Shown: positions 26,638 to 35,879 of the stretch, in pieces | Layout of the letters: every line of letters starts with the position of its first letter | How positions within the stretch are numbered: the first letter of the stretch is position 1 | Assembly: GCF_016919405.1 (NCBI RefSeq) | Contig: NZ_CP070352.1 | Location: forward strand, 186,001-250,000 | DNA: 64,000 nucleotides | Reading direction: 5' to 3' | DNA from: Ensifer sp. PDNC004 | GTDB lineage: Bacteria; Pseudomonadota; Alphaproteobacteria; Rhizobiales; Rhizobiaceae | The notes under the pieces: generated by a model | Told to the model about the DNA's origin: nothing | Databases searched by the model: none | What the model saw: only the letters and a program-made list of their open reading frames with translations | Made by a program: the position numbers and the translations under genes

Positions 26638-27044
26638 AAACCGTAAGATATCTTATATTGACTGCGGCCGCGATCACGTTATCGGCCTGCACGACGGCCT
26701 CCGAGCGTTCCCGGCAGCAGACACTGTCGATCACCGTGCGCAGCGGGGTGAAGACGCTTGTGGCCAAGAACTGGCACATCAACGACGATTGCAGCCAGAT
26801 CGACTATCCTGCGATGACGATTGCCGAAAAGCCCAAGCATGGCCGCCTCGAAATCGTCCACGAACCGGTCTATCCAAAACTGGACGGCAAGCAGTCGAAA
26901 TGCGCGACGACCAAGGTGAACGGCGTCGTCGCCTACTATACGCCGAACGCCGGCTATACCGGCCGCGACCGGCTCGTCATTCGCTCTCCTTATGAGGACG
27001 GAAAGATCGAAGAGGGCATGTTGAGCGTGACCGTCGTCAAGTAG
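26634..27044 (+). CDS. Small predicted lipoprotein
   Basis: 136 aa starting at GTG 26634 (AGGA upstream). The N-terminus is a lipoprotein signal with lipobox LSAC, so the mature protein would begin at Cys19 and be lipid-anchored. The rest shows beta-rich segments (LSITVRSGVKTL, VVAYYTPNAGYTGRDRLVIRS) resembling a single Ig-like or cadherin-like fold found in rhizobial envelope proteins. It has two further cysteines (DDCSQ and SKCAT) that could pair. Function unknown. Confidence 0.8.
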   Translation: MKTVRYLILTAAAITLSACTTASERSRQQTLSITVRSGVKTLVAKNWHINDDCSQIDYPAMTIAEKPKHGRLEIVHEPVYPKLDGKQSKCATTKVNGVVAYYTPNAGYTGRDRLVIRSPYEDGKIEEGMLSVTVVK

Positions 27045-27081
27045 ACGCCAGCCCGAGGCGGGCAACGGAAGCACCTTCCAA

Positions 27082-27106
27082 AACGAAGTGCCATCGGGCC
27101 GGTTCC
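27082..27106 (-). promoter_or_regulatory. EcfG/RpoE2-type promoter match facing the lipoprotein gene
   Basis: Read on the minus strand this is GGAAC, 16 bases, CGTT, the full consensus of the alphaproteobacterial general-stress sigma factor. It points into the 3' end of the lipoprotein gene, so a transcript would be antisense. About one match of this kind is expected by chance in a window of this size, so confidence is low. Confidence 0.3.
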
Positions 27107-27146
27107 GCGCTATAATCAGGCGCGGGGTGGAAAGAAGGTGAAGCCA

Positions 27147-27620
27147 ATGAAGAGGCTAGCAATCTTTGCCTTGTCGCTGGCGGCGGTAGCCACGAGTATT
27201 CCGCCAGCCATGGCATTTCCCCCAGCCGTTGCGGCGGGGGTACAGGCATCTCAAGTCCAACCGGTTCAATACAGGCACTACGGCGGCGGTTATCACGGCG
27301 GCCGCTATTATCACGGGCATCACCACGACGGTGGCGATGACTGGGCGTGGGCGCTCGGCGGACTGGCGACCGGCGCGATTATCGGCGGGCTGCTGGCGCA
27401 GCCACGCTACTATGGCCCGGGCTATTATGACGACGGCTATTACGGCCCGACTTACGATACCCCGCGTTACTATGCGCCGCGCTACTACCGCCAAACCTAT
27501 TATGGAGGCAGCGCGCACACGCGCTGGTGTTATGCCCGCTACCGGTCCTACAGGGCCTATGACGACACTTTCCAGCCCTATTACGGTCCGCGGCAGGTAT
27601 GCGTCTCCCCATATTATTGA
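27147..27620 (+). CDS. BA14K-family secreted protein
   Basis: 157 aa with a signal peptide (AIFALSLAAVATSIPPAMA). A Gly/Tyr/His-rich middle follows (HYGGGYHGGRYYHGHHHDGG), then a glycine-zipper-like membrane-active segment (GGLATGAIIGGLLA). The C-terminal BA14K motif is HTRWCYARYRSYRAYDDTFQ with CVSPYY. BA14K proteins of Brucella and rhizobia are immunoreactive, lectin-like cell-surface proteins. The ATG at 27147 is preferred over the GTG at 27138 because AAGGTG then serves as ribosome-binding site. A hairpin follows the stop. Confidence 0.88.
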   Translation: MKRLAIFALSLAAVATSIPPAMAFPPAVAAGVQASQVQPVQYRHYGGGYHGGRYYHGHHHDGGDDWAWALGGLATGAIIGGLLAQPRYYGPGYYDDGYYGPTYDTPRYYAPRYYRQTYYGGSAHTRWCYARYRSYRAYDDTFQPYYGPRQVCVSPYY

Positions 27621-27625
27621 GGTTG

Positions 27626-27650
27626 TGAAGCCCGGTTGAAACGGGCTTCA
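27626..27650 (+). terminator. Hairpin after BA14K gene
   Basis: Perfect 9-base stem TGAAGCCCG / CGGGCTTCA with a 7-base loop, starting 6 bases after the stop codon. No T run follows, but the position is right for an intrinsic or Rho-assisted terminator. Confidence 0.65.
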
Positions 27651-27990
27651 TGATCGCGTGCAGGGCCAGAGGGGTTGCGCCGAAGGCAGGCCGGCGGCGC
27701 CCGCTCTTGCCCGCAGAAGTATCGATCGACCGAAAGCCGGAGGCGGAGCCCTCACTGGACGCAGCCGGTGATCCGAGGGCGGAAATCCCGCCGCGGCAGT
27801 CGCCGGGTCGATCCGGCAGGCGGCCTCTCTAATTGTATGAAAGTTTTACTCTTTTGTCGAAGCTGATGAAAGGAAAGTTTTGCATCCCTAATGTACGCAA
27901 TGGTAGAGTGCATTGTTTGCCCTTCTCGCGTGGACAGAATTATAGCGTTTAGAGCACTTTGAGAGGGCAATACCCCCGGGGACCGTCAGC
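27651..27990. other. Intergenic region upstream of the SulP gene
   Basis: About 340 bases with no supported gene. The last 150 bases are relatively AT-rich and contain a repeated GAAAGTTTT (27840 and 27872 region). They presumably carry the SulP promoter, but I could not identify a convincing -35/-10 pair or known operator. GGGGA lies 8 bases before the SulP ATG. Confidence 0.4.
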
Positions 27991-29754
27991 ATGCTGAACC
28001 TGCCTCGCTTGCCGCTTCTGGACAACCTTAAGGGGTATCAGGGAAGCTGGCTACGCAACGACATCTCCGCCGGCGTCGCCATTGCCGCGGTCGGACTGCC
28101 GAGTGCGATCGCCTATCCGGCCATCGCCGGACTGCCACCCGAGACGGGCCTTTACGCGAGCATCACGCCGCTCGTCGCCTACGCCCTCTTCGGTCCGTCG
28201 CGCCAACTGATCGTCGGACCGGACGCGGCGACGATGACGGTGCTGGCGGCGGTGCTGACCACGGTCTTCGCCTCATCCTCCGGCGACGGCGACCGCGTGA
28301 CTGCCGCCGCCCTGCTTGCGCTCATCGTCGGCATCCTCTGTCTCATTGCCCGCCTCGTTCGTCTCGGCGTGCTCGCGACCTTTCTGTCGCGCCCGATCCT
28401 GACGGGCTTTTTTGCCGGCATTTCGCTCTCGATCCTGGTCGGGCAGATCAAGCGCGTCACCGGAGTGCAGATCGAATCCGAGGGGTTGATCAGCCCCATT
28501 CTCGAACTTCTGAGGCAAGCCGGCTCCATCCATTGGCCCACCCTGGTGTTTGCCTTGGCGTGTTTTGCGCTCCTTCAGGTCGCCCGGATCTATCGCTCGC
28601 CCGTTCCAGGTCCCGTCATCGTCGTCTTCGTTGCCGTGTTGTTATCCTATCTCTTCGATTTCGAAGGGCGCGGCATGACGGTCGTCGGCAACATTCCCGA
28701 CGGCTTGCCGTCCTTCCTCCTACCCCGTCTCGAGGGTCTGCCGATCGACGCCCTCCTGACAGGGGGTGCCGCGATCTTCCTGGTCAGTTTCGGCTCTGGC
28801 GTCATCGCAGCGCGCAGCTTCGCCGCACTCGGCGGCTACCGCGTCGATCCGAACCGCGAACTGAGCGGCTTTGGCGCCGCCAATATCGCGGCGGGCCTGT
28901 TCGGGACGTTTCCGGTGACCGCTTCAGATTCACGCACGGCCGTGAACTTCGCCGTTGGCGGACGGTCGCAGATCGCTAGCCTCGTCGCCGCGGCAACCCT
29001 GATGGCGGTGCTGCTCTTTCTCGGCAACGTCCTGCGCATCCTGCCGGTCGCGGCACTCGGCGCAATTCTGGCGGCGACCGCGCTCAGCCTGATCGACATC
29101 GACGGTCTCCGACGGATCTGGAGCGTCAACCGCATCGAGTTCATCTTCGCACTGATTGCCCTTTGGGGACCGATCGGCCTCGGCGTGCTCAACGGCGTGG
29201 TCATCGCCATTGCCGCGACGCTGGTCTACCTCATCCTGCAGACCATGTATCCGCACGACGCCATGCTGGGCCGCATCCCGGGGCGCGACGGTTTCTACAA
29301 GCTGCATCGCATGACCGACGCGCGCCCGGTCCCAGGTTTCGGCGCCTGCATGGTGCAGGACAGCCTGCTTTTCTACAACGCCGACTACGTTCGCGAGCGG
29401 CTGGAAGCGATCGCCGAGAGCCTGCCCCAGCCTGCCCGCTGGCTGGTGATCGACGCGAGCGCCATCCCGCAAATCGACAGCACCGCCGCGGACATGCTTG
29501 GCGAGTTGCAAGACGACCTGACGAGCCGCGGTATCGCGCTTGGCCTTGCCGAGTTGCACACCGATGCGCGCGCCCTGCTCGAGCGGTCCGGAGTCGTCGA
29601 GAAGATCGGCCCGGGCATGATCTTCGAGGGGATGGAAGATGCGCTCGACGCCTACGAGGCCAAATACGGGCGGAACGCCGACCAGCCGGCCGCTTCCGTT
29701 GAAATCAAGCCAGATGACCATGTCCAAACGGGAGGGAAGAATGGGCAAGCATGA
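27991..29754 (+). CDS. SulP-family anion transporter with STAS domain
   Basis: A 587-aa inner-membrane transporter of the SLC26/SulP family (sulfate, bicarbonate or other anions). The signature segment PSAIAYPAIAGLPPETGLYA is near residue 37, GPSRQLIVGPDAAT follows, and 10-14 membrane segments extend to about residue 420. The C-terminal STAS domain (about 450-560) includes VIDASAIPQIDSTAADML, where the Asp/Ser pair resembles anti-sigma-factor-antagonist sites. Its end overlaps the PPK2 start by 14 bases, so the two are translationally coupled. Specific anion not determinable. Confidence 0.92.
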   Translation: MLNLPRLPLLDNLKGYQGSWLRNDISAGVAIAAVGLPSAIAYPAIAGLPPETGLYASITPLVAYALFGPSRQLIVGPDAATMTVLAAVLTTVFASSSGDGDRVTAAALLALIVGILCLIARLVRLGVLATFLSRPILTGFFAGISLSILVGQIKRVTGVQIESEGLISPILELLRQAGSIHWPTLVFALACFALLQVARIYRSPVPGPVIVVFVAVLLSYLFDFEGRGMTVVGNIPDGLPSFLLPRLEGLPIDALLTGGAAIFLVSFGSGVIAARSFAALGGYRVDPNRELSGFGAANIAAGLFGTFPVTASDSRTAVNFAVGGRSQIASLVAAATLMAVLLFLGNVLRILPVAALGAILAATALSLIDIDGLRRIWSVNRIEFIFALIALWGPIGLGVLNGVVIAIAATLVYLILQTMYPHDAMLGRIPGRDGFYKLHRMTDARPVPGFGACMVQDSLLFYNADYVRERLEAIAESLPQPARWLVIDASAIPQIDSTAADMLGELQDDLTSRGIALGLAELHTDARALLERSGVVEKIGPGMIFEGMEDALDAYEAKYGRNADQPAASVEIKPDDHVQTGGKNGQA

Positions 29755-30595
29755 CGGCAAGAAGAAGAAGGGCAAAGACAAGAGCGAAGGCGAAATAGCC
29801 GCGGACGCAACGTCCTCGGAAGAATCGTCGTCCGAGGCATATGCCAAGGAGCTCGCCCGGCTGCAGCAGGAAACCGCCCATCTGCAGGCCTGGGTGAAGA
29901 AAACCGGCGCGCGCATCGTGATCGTCTTCGAGGGCCGCGATGCGGCCGGCAAGGGCGGCGTGATCAAGCGGCTGACCGAGCGTGTCAGCCCCCGCGTCTT
30001 CCGCGTTACCGCGCTGCCTGCGCCGACCGACCGCGAGAAGTCGCAGATCTACATGCAGCGCTATATCCAGCACCTGCCGGCCGCCGGCGAAATCGTGATC
30101 TTCGACCGCTCCTGGTACAACCGTCCCGGCGTCGAACGCGTCATGGGCTTCTGCTCGGACGACAGCGCCCGGCGCTTCCTCGAGCTCGCGCCACGTTTCG
30201 AAGCGGCCATGGTCGAAAGCGGCATCATCCTGCTCAAATACTTCCTCGACGTTAGCGAGAAGGAACAGGAAAAGCGCTTCCGGCAGCGCATTGCCGATCC
30301 GCTGCGCCAATGGAAACTCAGCCCGATGGACGTTGAATCCTATCGCCGCTGGTGGGACTATACTCGTGCCTACAACGAGATGATCCGCATGACGGACACC
30401 GAATTTGCGCCCTGGTGGATCGTGCCGTCGGATGACAAGAAGCGAGCCCGCATCAATTGCATCTCGCACATTCTCTCGTCCATTCCATATGAGCGCGTCA
30501 AATTCACCGAGCCCGACCTCGGCAAGCGCCAGAAGCGGCCGGATGTTTTTGCGGAGGACGATCATGTGCGCAGGAATGTGCCAGACGTTTTCTAG
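29741..30595 (+). CDS. ppk2: Polyphosphate kinase 2
   Basis: A 284-aa PPK2 transferring phosphate between polyphosphate and nucleotides. The N-terminal 35 residues are a Lys/Ser/Glu-rich, probably disordered tail. The catalytic core shows Walker A GRDAAGKGG, a Walker-B-like FDRSWYNRPGVERVMGF, and the lid region KEQEKRFRQRIADPLRQWKL; the closing segment ends YNEMIRMTDTEFAPW. Single-domain length fits class I-type enzymes (GDP/ADP to GTP/ATP) rather than the fused class II. The ATG at 29741 has GGGAGGGA upstream and overlaps the SulP gene. Confidence 0.93.
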   Translation: MGKHDGKKKKGKDKSEGEIAADATSSEESSSEAYAKELARLQQETAHLQAWVKKTGARIVIVFEGRDAAGKGGVIKRLTERVSPRVFRVTALPAPTDREKSQIYMQRYIQHLPAAGEIVIFDRSWYNRPGVERVMGFCSDDSARRFLELAPRFEAAMVESGIILLKYFLDVSEKEQEKRFRQRIADPLRQWKLSPMDVESYRRWWDYTRAYNEMIRMTDTEFAPWWIVPSDDKKRARINCISHILSSIPYERVKFTEPDLGKRQKRPDVFAEDDHVRRNVPDVF

Positions 30596-30604
30596 CTCGG
30601 CAAA

Positions 30605-30626
30605 GCCCGCAACTGGAAGTGCGGGC
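30605..30626 (+). terminator. Hairpin after ppk2
   Basis: Stem GCCCGCA (30605-30611) / TGCGGGC (30620-30626) with an 8-base loop, 10 bases after the ppk2 stop. No T tract, so termination strength is uncertain. Confidence 0.5.
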
Positions 30627-30697
30627 GCTCAGCTGTCGATCGGCCGCCCGGGGCGGGGAGCGCGCTGTTGCTCGATCCGCGTCCCGGTTGGCTGGCC

Positions 30698-31159
30698 TCA
30701 GGCTTTATCGGGAGCCCAGTTCAGAAAGAACCCGACGTCACCGGGTACCCCGCCCGGGAAGTTGATGATCATCGCCTTCAACTTATAGCCACTTGGCTTG
30801 CCGAAGCTCTGGTAGCGGTCAAAGAACTCCTTTGCTTTTCCCTGCAGTGTGTTCGGCCAATCTCGGTCGCCACTGTTGATCGCGCGGCCGCTGTCGGTGC
30901 AAAGCTCGGACGGGAAGCTGTAGACCATCGCTTCGAACTTGCCGGCCTTCACGGCGTTCGCGACCAGCCGGCGGACGATGGCGATTTCCTCTTCCGTTAC
31001 CTGTTTCTTGAGAAAATCCGCTGCAAAGTCAGCGTGCTTTTGCTCTTCGATGGCCTTCAGCCGCCGCTCCTTGTCCATCTCGTCCATTTCACGCTGGAGC
31101 ATCTGCATTCTAAGGTCCTGTGCACTCGGAGGTGCGCCTGCATTCTTGTTGTCAGACAT
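30698..31159 (-). CDS. Conserved-looking hypothetical protein
   Basis: 153 aa from the ATG at 31159 (a longer frame to 31222 lacks support). I do not recognise the family. The first half is a charged, probably coiled-coil helix (DLRMQMLQREMDEMDKERRL and onward) with Glu/Lys heptads. The second half looks globular, with VRRLVANAVKAGKFEAMVYS, a lone Cys in SELCTDSGRA, and a hydrophobic closing segment (KAMIINFPGGVPGDVGFFLN). No signal peptide or membrane segment. It faces the ppk2 gene convergently. Confidence 0.7.
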   Translation of the reverse strand: MSDNKNAGAPPSAQDLRMQMLQREMDEMDKERRLKAIEEQKHADFAADFLKKQVTEEEIAIVRRLVANAVKAGKFEAMVYSFPSELCTDSGRAINSGDRDWPNTLQGKAKEFFDRYQSFGKPSGYKLKAMIINFPGGVPGDVGFFLNWAPDKA

Positions 31160-31511
31160 CACATCGATCCACTTCAAGCTATTGGGCGCTCTGTGACCAG
31201 GCGGTACACGCTTTCCGCACATCGCATGACCAGGAACGTCCCGCAGTTACACCTAAGGGAACCCGAACGGAGTGCAGTTCGGGGACGAAACATTTTTGAA
31301 TGCGAGCCGCTGTTTCTCCGATGACCCTCTATTTATTGGTCTTTTCACAGCAAACCGAGGGAGCCCCGCTGGCTCTCCCGACACAAGGCTATCCTAAAAT
31401 ACTACGACCGCAAGAGGACAGTGACAACTCAACAGGGGCGACAATATCAGTCGAAAATCCGCGCGCGTCCAAGCCGACTGAAAAGTTCGCGCCGCAGATA
31501 TGTGGCGCATC
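31160..31511. other. Intergenic region between hypothetical and patatin genes
   Basis: About 350 bases without a supported gene, upstream of the hypothetical gene and downstream of the patatin gene. It contains one small inverted repeat, CCCGAAC (31262-31268) / GTTCGGG (31277-31283), and GC-rich repeats near 31360. I see no recognisable promoter consensus. Confidence 0.4.
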
Positions 31512-33395
31512 CTAGAGTGCGGAACGCCCCGTTGCCCCGCCATATGTTTCCAGCGAGCCGGAGTGGGCCGACAGGCCAAAGATGGCCTCCATTCGCGGGT
31601 CGTTCTCGCCGATACGCTCATCGATCCATGACCTTGCCCATTGATAGGCTTCGGCGAACAGTTCGGAGTGCCGGCTCCAATCCATAAAGCTGATCGCGGC
31701 CGAAACCCGTGGGGAAATCAGGATGTCCCTTTCGCCAAGCGCAATCTCCTGCGGCCGGTGCGCCAGCATGCTTGCGGCAATGACCTGGATCAGGTTGGGG
31801 ATCTTCGGCAAGCCCGAGCGGCCGAAGGGGTTCAGCAGCCGGACGGTCAGTTCGGATGCGCCGGGTATGCTGTCATAGTCGATGTGCTGTTTTCCAGGAC
31901 CGCCCCCGCCCAGGCTTACGACGACGTTGGGGCCCGTCTTCAATTCCTTCATCTGCTCCAGCGGCAGATTGTTCATGATCGCCCCGTCGACGAGCATGTC
32001 TCCGTCGGCCGTGAAGAAGGGCGGCAGGATGCCTGGGATCGAGCCCGACGCTCTGACGGCCTGCCACAGCTTTCCGCGCCGATGGACATGCGCTTGCCCG
32101 GTACTGAGATTGGTCGACAGCGCGAAAAAGGGCAGCCAGAGATCCTCGATGAGTACGTCGCCATATTCCGCCTGCAGCGTGCGGTCGAGCATCTTGTGAT
32201 CCAGCAGCGCATATTGCGGCACGGTCAGTCGACGAAACGCGCGACTGCGGACAAAGATCTCGTGCGTCCCACGATTGATCTCGTCGGCGTTCATGCCGCG
32301 AGCAAAGCCCGCCATCATCGCCGCTCCCGAACTGGTGCCTCCCAGATAATCGAAGGACGCGCCGGCCTCGACGAAAGCCTTGTGAACGCCAAGATGCGCG
32401 CATCCGAGCGAGCCTCCGCCGGCGGCGACAAAGCCCCTGGCCTCCCCGGAAATGAAGCGGACCAGGCGCTGAACATCCTCTCCGTCTTCCAGCGCCACAT
32501 GGTGATGCTGCCGGATGCCGGGGCGCTCGTTCAGCCAGGCGCTGGTGCCGGTGACCGTTGCGGCGCGCTTGTCGTGAACCAGAACCAGCCGCACGCTCGA
32601 TGGCGAATGCACCGACAGTACGAGTTGCTCCGACGGGTTGCGTTTTTCAGAGCCGGACGCCTCACCGACCAACAGGACGCCATCGGCTTGGCGGATGCAG
32701 ACCCGTGTCCAGTCGCTCGGCTCTTCGTCGGCGATGTAGACGATGCCTCCGACCTTGGCCTCCAATTGGTTGAGCCAGTCCAGCACCGGCTGATCATCGA
32801 CCGGAATGCCGGGAAAGCGATCCTCGATGTCGGCCCTCGCCAGGAAGGCGGTGCGCGTGGACCCGGCGAAAGCATTGCGCAACAGGTCGATAAAGCGAGG
32901 AGAAACCCGGCTGCTTCCGGCCGCAACAATTGCGAGCGTCCTTATCCGGCAGGCACCCTTGGCATGCGGCGAAACCGGCGCTTGCTTGGCGAACCGTCGC
33001 GCCAGAAACGTGGTGACCGACTGGCGCAAGCTCGGCAGGGCGCGCGCCGCTTTTTCGAACTGGTGGTCGCAGATCGAAAGGACAATGGAATCGCGCGCCG
33101 CAACGACCGTGGCCATGCGCGGCAGGCCGGCGAAGAAGCCGACCTCGCCAACGAGTTCGCCCTGCCCTATTTCGGCAACAGGTTCGGAGACGTCATCCCG
33201 GTGCACGGTGAAGCGGCCGGAGAGGACCACGAAAAACCGGTCCGACGGCTCGCCCTGGCGGACCAGAACCTCACCGCGTCGCACGATGCCGCGATCGGAA
33301 TTGGCTGCCAAGGCTTCCAGTGCGGCCAGCGACGTCTGGTCGAACATCAGGGTCTCCGACAACAACTTGGCAGCAAGGGAACCGGTGGCGTCCAT
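31512..33395 (-). CDS. Patatin-like phospholipase with cyclic-nucleotide-binding domain
   Basis: A 627-aa protein related to neuropathy-target-esterase/RssA enzymes. Residues about 15-130 form a cNMP-binding fold (RRGEVLVRQGEPSDRFFVVL, then GQGELVGEVGFFAGLPRMAT). A middle Rossmann-like region spans about 150-310. The patatin domain begins with the oxyanion motif GGGSLGCAHLG, then the nucleophile in GTSSGAAM (GxSxG) and the dyad Asp in VDGAIMNNLP. Together these suggest a lipid esterase gated by a nucleotide or membrane signal. ATG at 33395 follows AAGGAAGG. Divergent from the broken AraC gene. Confidence 0.92.
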   Translation of the reverse strand: MDATGSLAAKLLSETLMFDQTSLAALEALAANSDRGIVRRGEVLVRQGEPSDRFFVVLSGRFTVHRDDVSEPVAEIGQGELVGEVGFFAGLPRMATVVAARDSIVLSICDHQFEKAARALPSLRQSVTTFLARRFAKQAPVSPHAKGACRIRTLAIVAAGSSRVSPRFIDLLRNAFAGSTRTAFLARADIEDRFPGIPVDDQPVLDWLNQLEAKVGGIVYIADEEPSDWTRVCIRQADGVLLVGEASGSEKRNPSEQLVLSVHSPSSVRLVLVHDKRAATVTGTSAWLNERPGIRQHHHVALEDGEDVQRLVRFISGEARGFVAAGGGSLGCAHLGVHKAFVEAGASFDYLGGTSSGAAMMAGFARGMNADEINRGTHEIFVRSRAFRRLTVPQYALLDHKMLDRTLQAEYGDVLIEDLWLPFFALSTNLSTGQAHVHRRGKLWQAVRASGSIPGILPPFFTADGDMLVDGAIMNNLPLEQMKELKTGPNVVVSLGGGGPGKQHIDYDSIPGASELTVRLLNPFGRSGLPKIPNLIQVIAASMLAHRPQEIALGERDILISPRVSAAISFMDWSRHSELFAEAYQWARSWIDERIGENDPRMEAIFGLSAHSGSLETYGGATGRSAL

Positions 33396-33660
33396 CGAAC
33401 CTTCCTTGGAAACAGGCCGCTTCCGAGCTTAGCCGTTTCGATCGGGATTCCCGAACAGATTTCCTCCCCACGCGAGATTGCGCGCCCGGCGTTCACCGGA
33501 CCAGGAATGGACGGCATCGCTCCTCAAGACACGATAGCGACGCGAGGCCGCGGACGCCAGCCGGATGCAACCTTTCTGTGCGGAACGGCGTTGCGTCACC
33601 GTTTTGGACGTGTCCATATCGAACCTTCATTTCAGCGCCCAACATGAATGCGACGACTAC

Positions 33661-34752
33661 ATGATACCTTCGATCCCGCTGCCGTTTGTCGTCGCGCTTC
33701 TGCTGACCATTCTGCTCATGCGTGCGCTCTTCCAACGTGGCCGAATTCTTCGGCCAGCCACGGTGTTCATCGCCGCATGCATCTTTCTGGTCGTAACGGT
33801 CGGCTTGCGCTGGACTGCGGATCTGCAATGGGTGCGGTTCCTTCAGCCCGTGGTCGCGGCTCTGCTTCCACCCATTGCATGGTTCTGTTTTTCAGAACTC
33901 AGAGGCTCCCATCGACAACGATACTGGCCCCACCTTCTCGCCCCCGCTGCGATATTGATCCTTTCGGCACTGTGGCAGTATTGGCAGTCTCCGATCGACC
34001 TGATCCTTGCCCTCCTCTACTTCACCTAGGCGGCGTTGCTTGCTCACCAGTCGTATGCGTCCGAAGGCAACTTCGAAAACGCCCGGCTGGCGGAGGCCCG
34101 CGGTGCTCGCAGCGCCGCGTTTGCCGTTGCCGGTCTGTTGCTGACATCAGGGATAATCGATCTGGTGATAGCTGCAGACTTCGAGTTCTATCGCGGAAGC
34201 CACGCCGCCCCGATCGTTAGTGCGGCTCACATGTTGACGCTCCCGCTTGTCGCCTTCGCGATCGCCGTCATGGGCCGGAGCGTGCCTGACAACGACGTCT
34301 GCCTTCCGTATGAAGCAAGCAAGATGCCAGCTCTCGCAATCGAAGCCGTACCGACAGACGACCACCGCCGCATCCTCGAAGCACTCGACACGGCAATGAG
34401 TGAAAGAAGGCTGTTTCGTGACCCGGATCTGACCCTGCGACGGTTGTCACGCAAATTGGCGATACCCGCCCGGCAAATCTCCGTTGCCATTAACCGGACC
34501 TCGTCGCGAAACGTGTCGCAGGTCGTCAACGAGTACCGTGTTCGAGAAGCCATGCGTCTGTTGAACGAAACCGACCTGTCGATCACGGCAGCGATGATGG
34601 AGTCGGGCTTCCAGACGAAGTCCAACTTCAACCGCGAGTTCCTGCGCGTGGCCGGCATGACGCCGCGTGAATACCGCCAGGAGAATTCCGCTTTAGGGTC
34701 AGTCGGAGGCCTCACGGGCCGGCCGGAAGGGCCTCGGCCAGAAAACCGATGA
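33661..34752 (+). pseudogene. AraC-family regulator with N-terminal membrane domain, interrupted by TAG
   Basis: The frame from ATG 33661 encodes several membrane segments (IPLPFVVALLLTILLMRALF; PHLLAPAAILILSAL). It stops at TAG 34027-34029, then continues in the same frame with more membrane helices and a complete AraC HTH (TLRRLSRKLAIPARQISVAI; ITAAMMESGFQTKSNFNREF) to 34752. Restoring one codon would give a protein of 363 aa, the usual size of these membrane-AraC regulators. It is therefore a nonsense mutation, a read-through site or a sequencing error. Its last 41 bases overlap the convergent hydrolase gene. Confidence 0.8.
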
Positions 34753-35740
34753 CGAGAAAAGCGAGTTCCCGATGGATCTCGTCGCGTCCACGAACCCCGC
34801 CATCCTTGCAGACGATGCCGTCCCCCGGCGTCTGCGCCTCGATCAACGCCGCAGCGCCCGGTTTGCAAGGCTGCATGAAGCTGAAATGCATCGCATCGGG
34901 AATTTCGACATAGGTGGACGCATTTTTCGGCAAGCGCTCGGCGAGATAACCGGATTCGAGCCTGGCCGGCATGTCACCGATATCGGTGCCGGCGGCAATG
35001 ACCAGTGATGGAAGACGAACCCGCACCAGGCTGTCGGGATCAAAACCCCGCGCCAGCCCCAGATCGAGCGACACGAAGGCATCGAGCCGAGGGTCCCTCA
35101 GGTCTTTTTCGAGTTCGGGCTGATCGAGGCCAAGCTCTGCGCTGAGGCCGCAGGCGCGCGGACTGGCATTTGTCTCACAGTCACGCCTGAAGCGGTCCCC
35201 GTCGAATGCCGCCCCGGCCAGTGCACTCACGGTCCATCCCCCGAGCGAATGGCCAATGGCTGCAATCCGGCTTTCATCGATGTCCCCGGCAAGCGCCGGA
35301 TCGGCAATCAGGGCATCGATGACCCGGCTGAGGTCGCGTGGGCGCTCCCACAACTCCGCCGCCTGCTTCGCGGTCCTGTCGAACGTGGTCGTGCCCGGGT
35401 GATCCGGGGCAGCGACGACATAGCCTTGCTCGACCAGCCTGCCCGCCAGCCAATTCAGATTGCGCCAGCTGCCGCCGTAACCGTGGGAGAGCACGACCAA
35501 CGGGCGCGCTCCCTTGGTGGTCGCCGCATTTCTGATAGCCTGGATACCCTCGAGGGCCCGGTTGTCGCCAACGGTAGAGGCCGCCGCGCGGTCTTGAGTG
35601 GAATACCAGAGCGCGACGTGGAGTGGTCGAGCGCTGTCCTTGAAAATGTCGGCCTCCCGAAAGCCGACCGCGTCTTTGGCGTGACCGAGCACTGCGGAAC
35701 CAAGCCACAGGATGCCAACGAAAACGAATGGTTTGAACAT
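34712..35740 (-). CDS. Secreted alpha/beta hydrolase (dienelactone-hydrolase-like)
   Basis: A 342-aa protein with signal peptide (MFKPFVFVGILWLGSAVLGHA). The nucleophile elbow is GHSLGGW, the oxyanion region LVVLSHGYGGS, with an acid in AGTDIGD and catalytic His in PDAMHFSFMQ. Cysteines in DCETNASPRACG and the C-terminal part suggest periplasmic disulfides. The nearest described groups are platelet-activating-factor-acetylhydrolase-like and dienelactone hydrolases. ATG 35740 has GAAGGGC upstream. Its 3' end overlaps the AraC pseudogene, formerly its likely neighbour regulator. Confidence 0.85.
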   Translation of the reverse strand: MFKPFVFVGILWLGSAVLGHAKDAVGFREADIFKDSARPLHVALWYSTQDRAAASTVGDNRALEGIQAIRNAATTKGARPLVVLSHGYGGSWRNLNWLAGRLVEQGYVVAAPDHPGTTTFDRTAKQAAELWERPRDLSRVIDALIADPALAGDIDESRIAAIGHSLGGWTVSALAGAAFDGDRFRRDCETNASPRACGLSAELGLDQPELEKDLRDPRLDAFVSLDLGLARGFDPDSLVRVRLPSLVIAAGTDIGDMPARLESGYLAERLPKNASTYVEIPDAMHFSFMQPCKPGAAALIEAQTPGDGIVCKDGGVRGRDEIHRELAFLVIGFLAEALPAGP

Positions 35741-35879
35741 GAGAAGCCCTTCGGTTGAAAACCTGGCCTCCATCCCGCGAAAACGGCCAACCGGCGACCT
35801 CGAACGCGATCGAGGACGAAAGCGGCTGGCGGCAGCATCGAAAATTGTGCGAAAGCACGCGTGTGGTGGGTCAGCGGAC

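Noticed and set aside
34036..34752. Second half of the AraC regulator as a separate gene
   Set aside because: It begins inside a membrane helix without a start signal; the same frame continues from before the TAG.
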